Positions 23,764 through 32,225 of a DNA stretch of 39,849 nt are shown piece by piece. A model generated the notes under the pieces. The model was not told the origin of the DNA. It worked only from the letters and a program-made list of their open reading frames with translations, and did no database searches. Positions within the stretch are counted from its first letter, which is position 1. The number at the start of each line of letters is the position of its first letter. The stretch comes from Verrucomicrobiota bacterium. GTDB taxonomy: Bacteria; Verrucomicrobiota; Verrucomicrobiia; JABWAM01. The DNA lies in the NCBI GenBank assembly GCA_023269615.1, contig JAHFSY010000041.1, forward strand, positions 1 through 39,849, in the 5' to 3' direction. Both the position numbers and the translations under genes were made by a program.

Positions 23764-25965
23764 TTAATCGGCCAGCGCAAAATCCACCTGCTTTTTGAAG
23801 CGGTCCACGCGCGAGACTTTTACTTTCAGGCGTTGGCCGGGCTGGATCACTCTTTTGGTTTTCTTTCCGGTGAACTTCTGGCGCGCGGCGTCGAAATGAT
23901 AGAAGTCATCGCCCAGCGTGGAGATGTGGATGAGGCCCGAGAGCATGTAATCAGGGAGCTCGATGAAAAGTCCGAAGTTGCGCACCTCGGTGACGAGGGC
24001 GTCAAACGTCTCCAGCTTGTGTTTGCGGAGCTGGTTTTCGAAGTATTCGATGAGCTTGAGCTTGACGGCCTCCTTTTCCGCCTCGTCGGCGACGCGTTCC
24101 GTGATGGAGCAGTGGTTGCAGATCGTGTCGAGCGTGGCGGAATCGTATGCGGCGTCGCGGGCATGGGGCAGGGGTTTGCGCGAGTGTTTCGTTGCGCGGA
24201 TGAGCGAGCGGTGGATGATGAGATCGGCGTAGCGGCGGATGGGGCTGGTGAAATGGGTGTAGTTTTCCTTGGAAAGCCCGAAATGCCCGACGGGGGTTGT
24301 GGAATATTGCGCGCGCTTGAGGGAGCGCAGCAGGTTGAGCTTGAGGATGTATTCCTCGGGTTTGCCGGCGAGCCGCTTGAGAAGTTTCTGGATTTCACCG
24401 CGCACGGAAGGATCGCCCATCGTGAAACCGTTGGCGATCACGAAATCCCGGTACTGCTCCAGCTTGTCCACATCGGGTTCATCGTGGACGCGGTAGATGC
24501 TGGGCATGGTGCGGCGGCGCGTCTCCGCCGCCACCGCTTCATTGGCCATGAGCATGAATTCCTCCACGAGCTGGTGCGAGATGTCGTTCTCCTGTTTCTC
24601 AATGCGTTCCGCCAGCCCGCGCTCGTTGCAGTGGACCTTCAGCTCGGGAAAATCGAGGTCGAGCGATCCGTTTGCAAAGCGCAGCGCGCGCACCCTGGAC
24701 GCGACGGACCAGAGATCTTGGAGCAGGCGGCAGACGGCAGGATTGTCCACGAGGGGCTTGGAGCCGGCCTGGGGCTTGATCACGGAAAGCGCCTGCTTGT
24801 AGGTCAGACGCGCGGAGGAGCAGATGATGCTGTCATGGAAAGTCCGCGAGTGGACGGTGCAATCGGGGTTCAGCTCGAAGAGGACGGTCTGCGTGAGGCG
24901 TTCGACGCCTCCCTTGAGCGAGCAGATCCCGTTGGAAAGGTGCTGGGGCAGCATCGGGATGACGCGGTCGGGGAGATACACGCTGTTGCCGCGTTCGCGC
25001 GCCTCGCGGTCGAGCGCGGACCCGGGTTTCACATAATGGCTTACGTCGGCGATGTGCACGCCCAGGAGCCAGCGGCCGTTGCCCGTGCGCTTGAGAGAAA
25101 GGGCGTCGTCGTAATCGCGCGCGTCATCGGGGTCAATGGTGACGACCATGTCCTGGGTGAAATCCATGCGCCGCATCCGTTCGGCTTCGGGGACTGTTTC
25201 CTCGATTGCCTCGGCGTGGGCAATGACTTCAGGGGGAAAGTCCACGCGAAATTTGAATTTCTTGACGATCACCAGGATGTCGAGGCTGGGATCGTCGGAG
25301 CGCCCGATGACTTCGGAGATGATTCCCTCGGGGTTCATCTGGCGATTTTCCCAAGGCTGGAGTTTCACGACCACGCGGTCATCCACCCGGGGCTTGAGGG
25401 TGCCGTGGGAGAGGTTCACGTACACGTCACGCTGGATGCGCGGATCATCCGGCCGGACGAAATGAAAGTGCGGGCTGCGCTGGAGCACGCCGACGAGCGT
25501 GGTGTTGGCGCGTTCGAGGACGCGGATGATGCATCCGCTGATCTTGTCGGAAGCACGCTCGGGCACGCGTCCCTTGCGCCGGGCGGGTGGCTGCTGGTTG
25601 ACGCGCACGAGGACGCGGTCGCCATGCATGGCGACGCCGGTGTCCTCGGCGGGGATGAAGATGTCGGGGGATGCCTTGGCAGCGGGGTCGGGCGACTCGG
25701 GAATGACGAAGCCGAAGCCGCGTTCATTCATCTGGAGGCGGCCTGTGACGAGGTTGGCCTCGGAGGGGAGGACGATGCGGTCCTTGCGAACGTGGACGAC
25801 GGAGCCCTGCTGGAGGAGGTGATCCATGATGCGCCGGACCTGGCCGCGTTCCGAGGGGGGGAGTTTCAGGGAGCCAACGATCTCACTCACGCGCATGGGG
25901 CGGTAGCCGGGCGATGAGAGAAGGTTCTGGATTCTCTGTTTGAGACTGTTAAGTTCAGGTTTCAT
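23764..25965 (-). CDS. rnr: Ribonuclease R (VacB family)
   Basis: This 733-residue 3'-5' exoribonuclease has an N-terminal winged-helix segment (about 1-70), cold-shock/OB domains containing RGFGFVIPE, the catalytic RNB domain and a C-terminal S1 domain ending near the stop. The RNB active site is intact in TIDPDDARDYDDALSL, with D278, D280, D281, D284, D286 and D287. FTSPIRRYADLIIHR is the other signature. It degrades structured RNA, including damaged mRNA and rRNA. The ATG at 25965 is chosen on homology; the frame is open to 26229, inside the divergent gene. Its start codon shares two bases with the start codon of the plus-strand metallopeptidase gene. Confidence 0.95.
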   Translation of the reverse strand: MKPELNSLKQRIQNLLSSPGYRPMRVSEIVGSLKLPPSERGQVRRIMDHLLQQGSVVHVRKDRIVLPSEANLVTGRLQMNERGFGFVIPESPDPAAKASPDIFIPAEDTGVAMHGDRVLVRVNQQPPARRKGRVPERASDKISGCIIRVLERANTTLVGVLQRSPHFHFVRPDDPRIQRDVYVNLSHGTLKPRVDDRVVVKLQPWENRQMNPEGIISEVIGRSDDPSLDILVIVKKFKFRVDFPPEVIAHAEAIEETVPEAERMRRMDFTQDMVVTIDPDDARDYDDALSLKRTGNGRWLLGVHIADVSHYVKPGSALDREARERGNSVYLPDRVIPMLPQHLSNGICSLKGGVERLTQTVLFELNPDCTVHSRTFHDSIICSSARLTYKQALSVIKPQAGSKPLVDNPAVCRLLQDLWSVASRVRALRFANGSLDLDFPELKVHCNERGLAERIEKQENDISHQLVEEFMLMANEAVAAETRRRTMPSIYRVHDEPDVDKLEQYRDFVIANGFTMGDPSVRGEIQKLLKRLAGKPEEYILKLNLLRSLKRAQYSTTPVGHFGLSKENYTHFTSPIRRYADLIIHRSLIRATKHSRKPLPHARDAAYDSATLDTICNHCSITERVADEAEKEAVKLKLIEYFENQLRKHKLETFDALVTEVRNFGLFIELPDYMLSGLIHISTLGDDFYHFDAARQKFTGKKTKRVIQPGQRLKVKVSRVDRFKKQVDFALAD

Positions 25966-27364
25966 GTCAAAAAGCGCAACGCGGTGGATGGTATGGGCCG
26001 GGACGGCACTCCTTGCCTTCATAACCGTTGCGGAGTTGTCCCGCGAGGAATATCTGGCGGATCTTGGCGAGCAGAAGGCAAAGCTGGACCGCGACCTTTG
26101 GATTCTGGACCGGAAGAACCGCCGCGAGGAGAAACTGATCAACGCGGTGAAGGCGGTCATGGGGCAGGAGAAAGCCCGCAAGGAAATAGAAATCGGAATC
26201 TCCGATCTTCGCAAGCTTCCCTTTTCCAAGCCCGTGGTTTATCGCCGCATGGCGAGGGCGGAGATCAAGCAGTACATCATTTCCAAGCTGGGGGCACAAT
26301 ACACCACCGAGGAATTTCACAATTACGAGCTGTCGCTCAAGCGCATCGGCCTCCTGCCGATGGACGTGGACCTGGTCAAAATGGTCACCGAGCTGCTTTC
26401 GGAACAAGTGGCAGCGTTTTACGATCCCGACACCCACGAGCTCTACACGTTTGCCGAGGCCAACCTGGACAATAACTTTGAGAGGACCATCATGGCCCAT
26501 GAGCTGGTGCATGCGTTGCAGGACCAGAACTTCAATTTCAAGGCACTGGCGTTGCGGGCGAAGGACAACGATGACGCGGCCTCGGCGGCATCTGCCCTGG
26601 TGGAGGGGGATGCCACGTATCACATGGGCGTTTTCCTGCGGATGAATTACAAGGCGCACGAAATTCTGGGCGACCTGCAGCTTCTTTTCTCACAGCAGAA
26701 TGATAAAATGTATTCCGCACCCCCGTTCCTGCGCGATTCGCTGCTCTTTCCGTACCAGGATGGTCAAATTTTCGTCTCCGAAGTCCATGCCCATGGAGGG
26801 AACAGTGCGCTGGACGCGATGTTCGCCAATCCGCCCCAGAGCACCGAGCAGGTGTTGCACCCGGAGAAATACATCGGGCCAGCTTTCGATCCACCCGTGG
26901 CGGTATCCATTGACATCAAGCCCCGTGCTTCATGGAAAAAGCTTCACGAGAACACGGTTGGTGAGATGGGGTTGCGTTCGCTTTTCACCCAGCGCCACAC
27001 GGACGATGCCGCCGCCGTGATCGCCCAGGGGTGGGGAGGGGACCGTTACGTCCTGTACGAAACCGAGCCCGGCAAATGGGTGTTGATCTGGAAAACTGTT
27101 TGGGATAGCGAGAAGGACGCCCGTGAGTTCTTTGACGGAATGGATGATTTCTACAGATATCGGTATCAGGCCCCCGGGCCTTTGGCGCAACCGCATGGAA
27201 CAGCGTCCAAGCCAAAGCCTGCATCGCCCTCTGACGCTGTTTTGTTTTCGGTGGCCAAGCAAAAACAATGCATCACCATACGTGGAAAGACGGTGCTATT
27301 CCTTGATGCGCCCGATGCAAAAACGATTCATGCTCTGTTGGACGAGTTTCATCGGCTGAAGTAG
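25964..27364 (+). CDS. Membrane-anchored HExxH metallopeptidase-like protein
   Basis: This 466-residue protein has an N-terminal signal anchor (RWMVWAGTALLAFITVAEL) and a coiled, charged region up to about residue 80. The zinc-peptidase motif is HELVHALQDQ (H179, E180, H183), with a likely third ligand E214 in ALVEGDAT, giving a gluzincin-like arrangement. Preceding segments such as VAAFYDPDTHELYTF are typical of a family of predicted exported metallopeptidases seen in several bacterial phyla. Substrates are unknown. The ATG at 25964 overlaps the rnr start; the ATG at 25988 is an alternative that would leave the anchor almost intact. It is followed by the pilus-like operon, whose own promoter lies downstream of this stop. 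Confidence 0.75.
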   Translation: MSKSATRWMVWAGTALLAFITVAELSREEYLADLGEQKAKLDRDLWILDRKNRREEKLINAVKAVMGQEKARKEIEIGISDLRKLPFSKPVVYRRMARAEIKQYIISKLGAQYTTEEFHNYELSLKRIGLLPMDVDLVKMVTELLSEQVAAFYDPDTHELYTFAEANLDNNFERTIMAHELVHALQDQNFNFKALALRAKDNDDAASAASALVEGDATYHMGVFLRMNYKAHEILGDLQLLFSQQNDKMYSAPPFLRDSLLFPYQDGQIFVSEVHAHGGNSALDAMFANPPQSTEQVLHPEKYIGPAFDPPVAVSIDIKPRASWKKLHENTVGEMGLRSLFTQRHTDDAAAVIAQGWGGDRYVLYETEPGKWVLIWKTVWDSEKDAREFFDGMDDFYRYRYQAPGPLAQPHGTASKPKPASPSDAVLFSVAKQKQCITIRGKTVLFLDAPDAKTIHALLDEFHRLK

Positions 27365-27396
27365 AATAGATAATTTTCAAAATCCGATACTTTATC

Positions 27397-27425
27397 TTGT
27401 CAATTGCCGATTTCACGTTTATATC
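27397..27425 (+). promoter_or_regulatory. Probable sigma-70-type promoter of the pilus-like operon
   Basis: TTGTCA (27397-27402) and TATATC (27420-27425) are separated by exactly 17 bases in an AT-rich stretch unlike the GC-rich surroundings. Transcription would start near 27432, just before the Shine-Dalgarno sequence at 27436-27444. This is the best promoter match I found in the window. Confidence 0.6.
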
Positions 27426-27435
27426 TAATTGAATA

Positions 27436-27444
27436 GAAGGAGGT
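27436..27444 (+). promoter_or_regulatory. Strong Shine-Dalgarno site that decides a TTG start
   Basis: GAAGGAGGT lies five bases before the TTG at 27449. It is the strongest ribosome-binding site seen here; most neighbours lack one. It supports TTG as the start, because no in-frame ATG precedes the signal peptide. Confidence 0.75.
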
Positions 27445-27448
27445 TACG

Positions 27449-28066
27449 TTGAAAAATAGAATCTTAGCAATTTCGTTTTCATTTCTGATCGTTTCCACGG
27501 CTTTTTCGCAGGATAATAACAACAAGCAGGAGATCAAGATCAAGGATGTCACAGCCAGCCTGGATCAGGCGCCGCGATATGCGATGAGCGGGCAGCAGCC
27601 CCAGGCGGATCAATCGAAGAAGTGGTTGGTGATCGAGGCGATTCTCGACTCTGAGCCTGAATGGGCTGACGAGGTGACCTTGAAGTTTTATGTCGCTGCC
27701 CAATACTTCAAGGAAAAGGATCGCTTCGATATTTTGGCGACAACGGTCACGGTGGTGAATGTCCCGAAGAACCCGGGCGGCGGCAAAAAGAATATCGTGC
27801 CGGTGTTCCTGGATCCCAACTCAGTCAAAAAATATGGCGGGTCGGGAACTCAATTTGTTCTGCAGATTGCGGTGCAGGTTTACTACAAGGGGAGGCTGCA
27901 GGACACCTTTTGGATGACCCCTTTGAACAAGGGGAAATCCTTCTGGGAATCCACGCCGCCACGGGGCGGGGTTTTGTTGAACCTCATGCAGTCGCCCTGG
28001 TCTCCGGCGTTCATCGATTACTACGAGCAGGTGAAGCCGGCTTCCGCAGTTCCCGCCGCCTATTGA
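27449..28066 (+). CDS. Exported protein, Amuc_1102-like, first gene of pilus-like operon
   Basis: This 205-residue protein starts with TTG and a signal peptide (KNRILAISFSFLIVSTAFSQ). The mature part is rich in beta strands, with KWLVIEAILDSEPEWADEV, TVTVVNVPKNPGGGKKN and FVLQIAVQVYYKGRLQDTFW. It ends in a Pro/Ala tail. Its position directly before a pilM-like gene and the syntenic order that follows match Amuc_1102 of Akkermansia, a small periplasmic protein of the pilus-like cluster. The assignment rests mainly on gene order, so it is tentative. It is 43 bp upstream of the PilM/N fusion gene and probably heads the operon. Confidence 0.65.
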   Translation: MKNRILAISFSFLIVSTAFSQDNNNKQEIKIKDVTASLDQAPRYAMSGQQPQADQSKKWLVIEAILDSEPEWADEVTLKFYVAAQYFKEKDRFDILATTVTVVNVPKNPGGGKKNIVPVFLDPNSVKKYGGSGTQFVLQIAVQVYYKGRLQDTFWMTPLNKGKSFWESTPPRGGVLLNLMQSPWSPAFIDYYEQVKPASAVPAAY

Positions 28067-28109
28067 TTGCTGGAGCGGGATTGAAACGGTGAAAATTCCC
28101 TGACCTGAT

Positions 28110-29900
28110 ATGGCCCTCAAGCGATTTCTCGCGCTGGATATCGGCGCCAGCAGCATCAAGTTCGGCGAGTTCATCTCGTCGGGACCGGGAAGCCTGTCGC
28201 TTGTGAATTTCGGCCATGCGCCGATGCCCGTCGTGGATCCCAGCGCGGATGAGAACCGCAATCCGACGATTGTTGAGGTGTTGAAGAAGTTGCTGGCTGA
28301 TCGCCAGGTCAAGGCAAAGCATGCGGCTGTCTCCGTTTCCGGCCAGATGGTGCTTACCCGTTTCATGAAGCTGCCCTCGACCGACGAGGCCAAGATTCGC
28401 CAGATGGTGCGTTACGAGGCGGCGCAGAACGTTCCATTTCCCATCGAGGAGGTGGTCTGGGACTTCCAGGTCGTTGGAGGCAAGGGGGAGGCCGAGTTGG
28501 AGGTGGTGCTGGTGGCCATCAAGAGCGAAATCATCGAGGGGGTCAACCAGTGCGTGGAGGAGGCGGGGCTGAGCGTGGAAGTGGTGGATGTGGCCCCGAT
28601 CGCCTTGTATAACGCCATGCGTTACAATTATGAGTTTGACGAGAGCTGCACCCTCATTCTCGACATTGGCGCACGCACCACCAACCTCATCTTCATCGAG
28701 GGTAAGAAGGTCTTCATGCGCAACGTGCCGATCGCGGGCAATACAATCACCCAGAACGTTTCCCAGGAATTCGAGATCGGGTTTGCCGAGGCCGAGGATC
28801 TCAAGCTGCGCCAGGGGTTTGTGGGGCTTGGTGGCGCCTACGAGGAACCGGAACTCGAATCGGCCGCCAAGCTCAGCAAAATCATTCGCAACGTGATGAC
28901 GCGCCTCCATGCAGACGTGGCGCGCTCAATCAACTTTTACAAGACACAACAGGGAGGCACGGCGCCCAAGCGCCTCCTCCTCTCCGGCGGCAGCTCGATC
29001 ATTTCCTACGCTGATTACTTCTTCAAGGAGAAGATGGAGATGGAGGTGGAGCACATCAACCCGTTCAAGAATGTTCCGTTTCAGGTTCCTGCCGAGGAGC
29101 TCGAAAAAGTTGCACACTCCATGGGCGAGGTGGTCGGCCTGGGGCTCCGCCTCGAAACCGAATGTCCGATTGAGGTCAACCTTGTCCCCCTGTCCGTCAC
29201 CAAGAGACGGGAATTCAGGCGCAAAATCCCATTTTTTGTCGCCGCCATGGTCGGCGTGATCTGCGTGGTGTGGGCTTACTGGCTCTACTACTGGAAAGCC
29301 GAGGGACTGCTCGCCGACCAGCTCGCCCGCGCGACGCGGGACGTGGACGAGCTCAAGCGGATTGATGACGACATGAAAAATGCGGATAAAGCCAGGGATG
29401 TCGTTCACGTGGACGCGGAACAAATCCGGAACATCATCAAATTCAGGACGCGCTGGATCAATTTTCTACAGAGGCTCAATGCGATCGTTCCAGCCGAGAT
29501 CTGGATCACAGAACTCGTTCCGCAGAATGACGGCAAGGTGATCTCCTACATTGGGACTGCGGTCGCAGCTCCCGACCAGCCTGTCGGCGGCGGGCGAGGG
29601 GGACGGGGGGGGCGGCCGATGCCGCCGATGCCTGGTGGCGCCCCGGATCCAGCGGTCGCGGTGGCGGCAGTCCAGGGAAAAAGCGTCGTCACCGAGTTTG
29701 AAATCCGCGGCCTTTGCCTCAATAATCCCAAATCGGCCAGCAGTTCCAAGCCGGTCGAGGATTTCAAACAGAACCTTGAAGAATCGCCGCTTTTTTCCGC
29801 GGTCAAGATTCTCTCAAACACCTCGCCCATCGCGTCGGACTGGACTTTTGAATTTCGTTTCAAGGCCACGTTGAAACCTGAGGAGTTCATCGAGTATTAA
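28110..29900 (+). CDS. PilM-PilN fusion protein (Amuc_1101-like)
   Basis: This 596-residue protein joins two type IV pilus components. Residues 1 to about 360 form a PilM (FtsA/actin-like ATPase) domain: LDIGASSIKFGEF for phosphate binding, then LILDIGARTTNLIFIEG and LLLSGGSSIISYADYF. A transmembrane helix follows at about 373-393 (FFVAAMVGVICVVWAYWLYY), then a coiled coil and a PilN-like periplasmic segment with WINFLQRLNAIVPAEIWITEL. The Gly/Pro-rich insert is at about 493-515. In most bacteria PilM and PilN are separate; the fusion matches Amuc_1101. The cytoplasmic half would link the inner-membrane platform to the periplasmic ring. It is 17 bp upstream of the PilO-like gene. Confidence 0.87.
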   Translation: MALKRFLALDIGASSIKFGEFISSGPGSLSLVNFGHAPMPVVDPSADENRNPTIVEVLKKLLADRQVKAKHAAVSVSGQMVLTRFMKLPSTDEAKIRQMVRYEAAQNVPFPIEEVVWDFQVVGGKGEAELEVVLVAIKSEIIEGVNQCVEEAGLSVEVVDVAPIALYNAMRYNYEFDESCTLILDIGARTTNLIFIEGKKVFMRNVPIAGNTITQNVSQEFEIGFAEAEDLKLRQGFVGLGGAYEEPELESAAKLSKIIRNVMTRLHADVARSINFYKTQQGGTAPKRLLLSGGSSIISYADYFFKEKMEMEVEHINPFKNVPFQVPAEELEKVAHSMGEVVGLGLRLETECPIEVNLVPLSVTKRREFRRKIPFFVAAMVGVICVVWAYWLYYWKAEGLLADQLARATRDVDELKRIDDDMKNADKARDVVHVDAEQIRNIIKFRTRWINFLQRLNAIVPAEIWITELVPQNDGKVISYIGTAVAAPDQPVGGGRGGRGGRPMPPMPGGAPDPAVAVAAVQGKSVVTEFEIRGLCLNNPKSASSSKPVEDFKQNLEESPLFSAVKILSNTSPIASDWTFEFRFKATLKPEEFIEY

Positions 29901-29917
29901 CCGGCCGTCCATTTTTC

Positions 29918-31000
29918 ATGAAGTTTCTCAAAAAAAATCTTCCTCTGGTTGTGATCCTCGCGGTTTTTGCCGTCGGGCTCGGCGTCAGCATTTTCATGCT
30001 CAAGGCCAAAATCCACGTCCGGGATGATCTCGCTCAAAAATTGGAGGCAATGATTGGTGACCGCCAGCGGCTGTGGGACCAGAAAAGCAAGCTGGGTGGC
30101 TCGCTCAGCGCGGACAATGTAAAGCTGATCAAGTCCAACACGGAGAACGAGAAAAAAGTGGTGACCCAGGGGATCGGCCTGTTGCGCCGCGGGACGATGT
30201 CGTTCGAGCCGCTGGATGAACTGCCTGCGCAGACCAAGATCCGCCTGTCCTGCCAGGAAATGGCAAAAATATTGGACCAGAGCGGGATCAAGCACCCTGA
30301 TAAATTCTGGTTCGGATTTGAGAAATATTCGGGCTTTCCGCCCAAGACGAACGCCACTCCGATGATCCAGAAACAGTTGAAGATCACCGAGGAAATCATC
30401 AAGCTCACGGCTGCAGCCCCGGTGCAGGAACTCACCGTGTTCAAGCGAGTGGTGTTTGAGGATGCGATTGCGGCAGCCGCGGCTGTTACGGTTGCTGGAG
30501 GTGCCGCCCCCGCCGCTTCCGGCCATTCACCCGCCACGGAACCCATGATTTCCCTCGGATCCACGTTCGGAATGGTGGATGCGCCGGGGTATCTCTACAC
30601 CGTGATGCCTTTCCAGATTGAGGTTGTGTGCGATACCGATTCGCTTCGCAATTTCCTCAATTCACTGGCCCACTCCGAGTTCATCCTGATCCCCCGCATG
30701 TTGAACATCGCCAACGACAAGCCGGGCGCGATGGCCGGCTTGCCGGAAGCTCCGGTTGCGGAAAAGAAGAAGGCGCCTCCCGGTCCTGGCGCACCCGGGC
30801 CAGCGGAACCCACGGAGGACAAGGTGGAACCGGTGCAACTGGACCCCGACGAATTACCCTATGTATTGGGACAGGAGACCATCAAGGTCGGGATGCGCAT
30901 CGACTACCTGGAGTTCCGTCCTGAGCCCAAGGTGGTTGAAAAAGGGAAATCCAAGACGGGTGGGCGCGACACGGATCGTCCTGCGGAGGGCAAGCGTTGA
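29918..31000 (+). CDS. PilO-like inner-membrane protein (Amuc_1100-like)
   Basis: This 360-residue protein has a short basic N-terminus and one transmembrane helix (LPLVVILAVFAVGLGVSIFM), then a coiled coil and two ferredoxin-like-style periplasmic segments. Late features such as VMPFQIEVVCDTDSLRNFLN, an Ala/Pro-rich linker and YVLGQETIKVGMRIDYLEF have the same order as in Amuc_1100, the Akkermansia envelope protein structurally related to PilN/PilO. It probably assembles with the PilN half of the upstream fusion protein. The Pro/Gly-rich linker lies near residues 285-300. The assignment rests on architecture and synteny, since family sequences diverge strongly. Confidence 0.75.
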   Translation: MKFLKKNLPLVVILAVFAVGLGVSIFMLKAKIHVRDDLAQKLEAMIGDRQRLWDQKSKLGGSLSADNVKLIKSNTENEKKVVTQGIGLLRRGTMSFEPLDELPAQTKIRLSCQEMAKILDQSGIKHPDKFWFGFEKYSGFPPKTNATPMIQKQLKITEEIIKLTAAAPVQELTVFKRVVFEDAIAAAAAVTVAGGAAPAASGHSPATEPMISLGSTFGMVDAPGYLYTVMPFQIEVVCDTDSLRNFLNSLAHSEFILIPRMLNIANDKPGAMAGLPEAPVAEKKKAPPGPGAPGPAEPTEDKVEPVQLDPDELPYVLGQETIKVGMRIDYLEFRPEPKVVEKGKSKTGGRDTDRPAEGKR

Positions 31001-31018
31001 CCGCTTGAATTTTTCATC

Positions 31019-32200
31019 ATGAACTTCAAGGCATTCCTGGCATTTTTAGTCCAGTATTACGACCGCTTCATCACGGGCATCGTCATGCTGGCGCTGGTGA
31101 TTTTTATCGCCCTGCTTGTGTCCCGCGTGGGCGAACTTCGAAGCCAGATCAGCCAGCAGGACAGCCGTCCCGGAAAGATTGACCCTGCCAAGTCCTACGA
31201 GCTGGAAGACCTGAAAAACAGTCTTGCCATGGTGGACACCCCGCCGGGATGGTCCAGCAACAGCCACCGTCTCTTCATCGCGCCCTATATGAAGGTGTTG
31301 AAACCGGAGGAATATCCATATCCGACGATTTACGATTCCAAAATAACGATCGGGCTCAAGACCTCGGAGGGCCTGCCCTACGAATGGTTGGAAAAATACG
31401 GGCTGTCCACGAAGAACCTGGTGGCCGACACCGACCCGGATGGCGATGGCTTTACGGTGCGCGAAGAATTCCTGGCCGAGACCAATCCCGTCGACGGGTC
31501 CAGCAAGCCGGATGTGGCGCTCAAGCTTCGCCTGGAGAAGATCACTCAAAAGCCCTTCCCATTCATCTTCAACGGAGTCGCGGATGGCGCCGAAGGCCTC
31601 AAATTTTCCATCCTGCGAAGGGATGGAAAAAAGAATTATTACTGCAAGCTCAATGAAGAGATACCGGATGCGAACGACAAGGGATTTAAAATCATGAAGT
31701 ATGAGCCGAAAACCAAGGAGGTGCCCGATCCCACCATCAAGGATGCCGATGGAAAACCGCTGGTGACCACGGTGGATGTATCCGAACTCACCTTGCAGAG
31801 AGAAGGGGGGAATCCTGTGATCCTGATAAAAGGAAAGCAGGGGACGGCGGATGATTTGTTTGCTCGACTCTATTTTATTTTGGAGGATCGTTACATTGAT
31901 GTGGGGTCAACGTCCGCGCTTTCGCTGCAAGGCATTAAATATCAAGTAGTTAGCATAAAAAAACTTGACGCCACCCATTTCGAAGTGATAGTTAAGCGTT
32001 TGGACAACGGTAAAGAGACCATCCTTTTGCAGCTTAAACCCGAAGAAATCAAATCACCAACAGGAACAACACCTTTCGGCCAACCGCCTCGACAACTGCC
32101 GGGGGGAGCTCCTCCACCGCCAGTTAATCGAGCCTTGCCACCAAGACCCCTGCCGCCCAAACCGAACCCCCAGCCCAACAGAGCTCCTGCCGGTTTTTAG
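31019..32200 (+). CDS. Amuc_1099-like pilus-cluster protein with EF-hand-type loop
   Basis: This 393-residue protein has an N-terminal transmembrane helix (DRFITGIVMLALVIFIALLV), a periplasmic body and a Pro-rich C-terminal tail (PPRQLPGGAPPPPVN). A calcium-binding loop of EF-hand/thrombospondin-3 type is seen at D139-x-D141-x-D143-G with E150 at position 12 (DPDGDGFTVREE). The body contains strand-rich repeats ending in LQGIKYQVVSIKKLDATHFEV, which may be a PilP/GspC-like homology region that contacts the secretin. It lies between the PilO-like gene (18-bp gap) and the secretin gene (25-bp gap). The position equals that of Amuc_1099; the molecular role is inferred. Confidence 0.7.
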   Translation: MNFKAFLAFLVQYYDRFITGIVMLALVIFIALLVSRVGELRSQISQQDSRPGKIDPAKSYELEDLKNSLAMVDTPPGWSSNSHRLFIAPYMKVLKPEEYPYPTIYDSKITIGLKTSEGLPYEWLEKYGLSTKNLVADTDPDGDGFTVREEFLAETNPVDGSSKPDVALKLRLEKITQKPFPFIFNGVADGAEGLKFSILRRDGKKNYYCKLNEEIPDANDKGFKIMKYEPKTKEVPDPTIKDADGKPLVTTVDVSELTLQREGGNPVILIKGKQGTADDLFARLYFILEDRYIDVGSTSALSLQGIKYQVVSIKKLDATHFEVIVKRLDNGKETILLQLKPEEIKSPTGTTPFGQPPRQLPGGAPPPPVNRALPPRPLPPKPNPQPNRAPAGF

Positions 32201-32225
32201 GTTCCTGATTTATTGCATCACTCTC

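Noticed and set aside
23719..25917. A 732-codon plus-strand frame
   Set aside because: It is antisense to RNase R, whose catalytic motif and domains are unmistakable on the minus strand.
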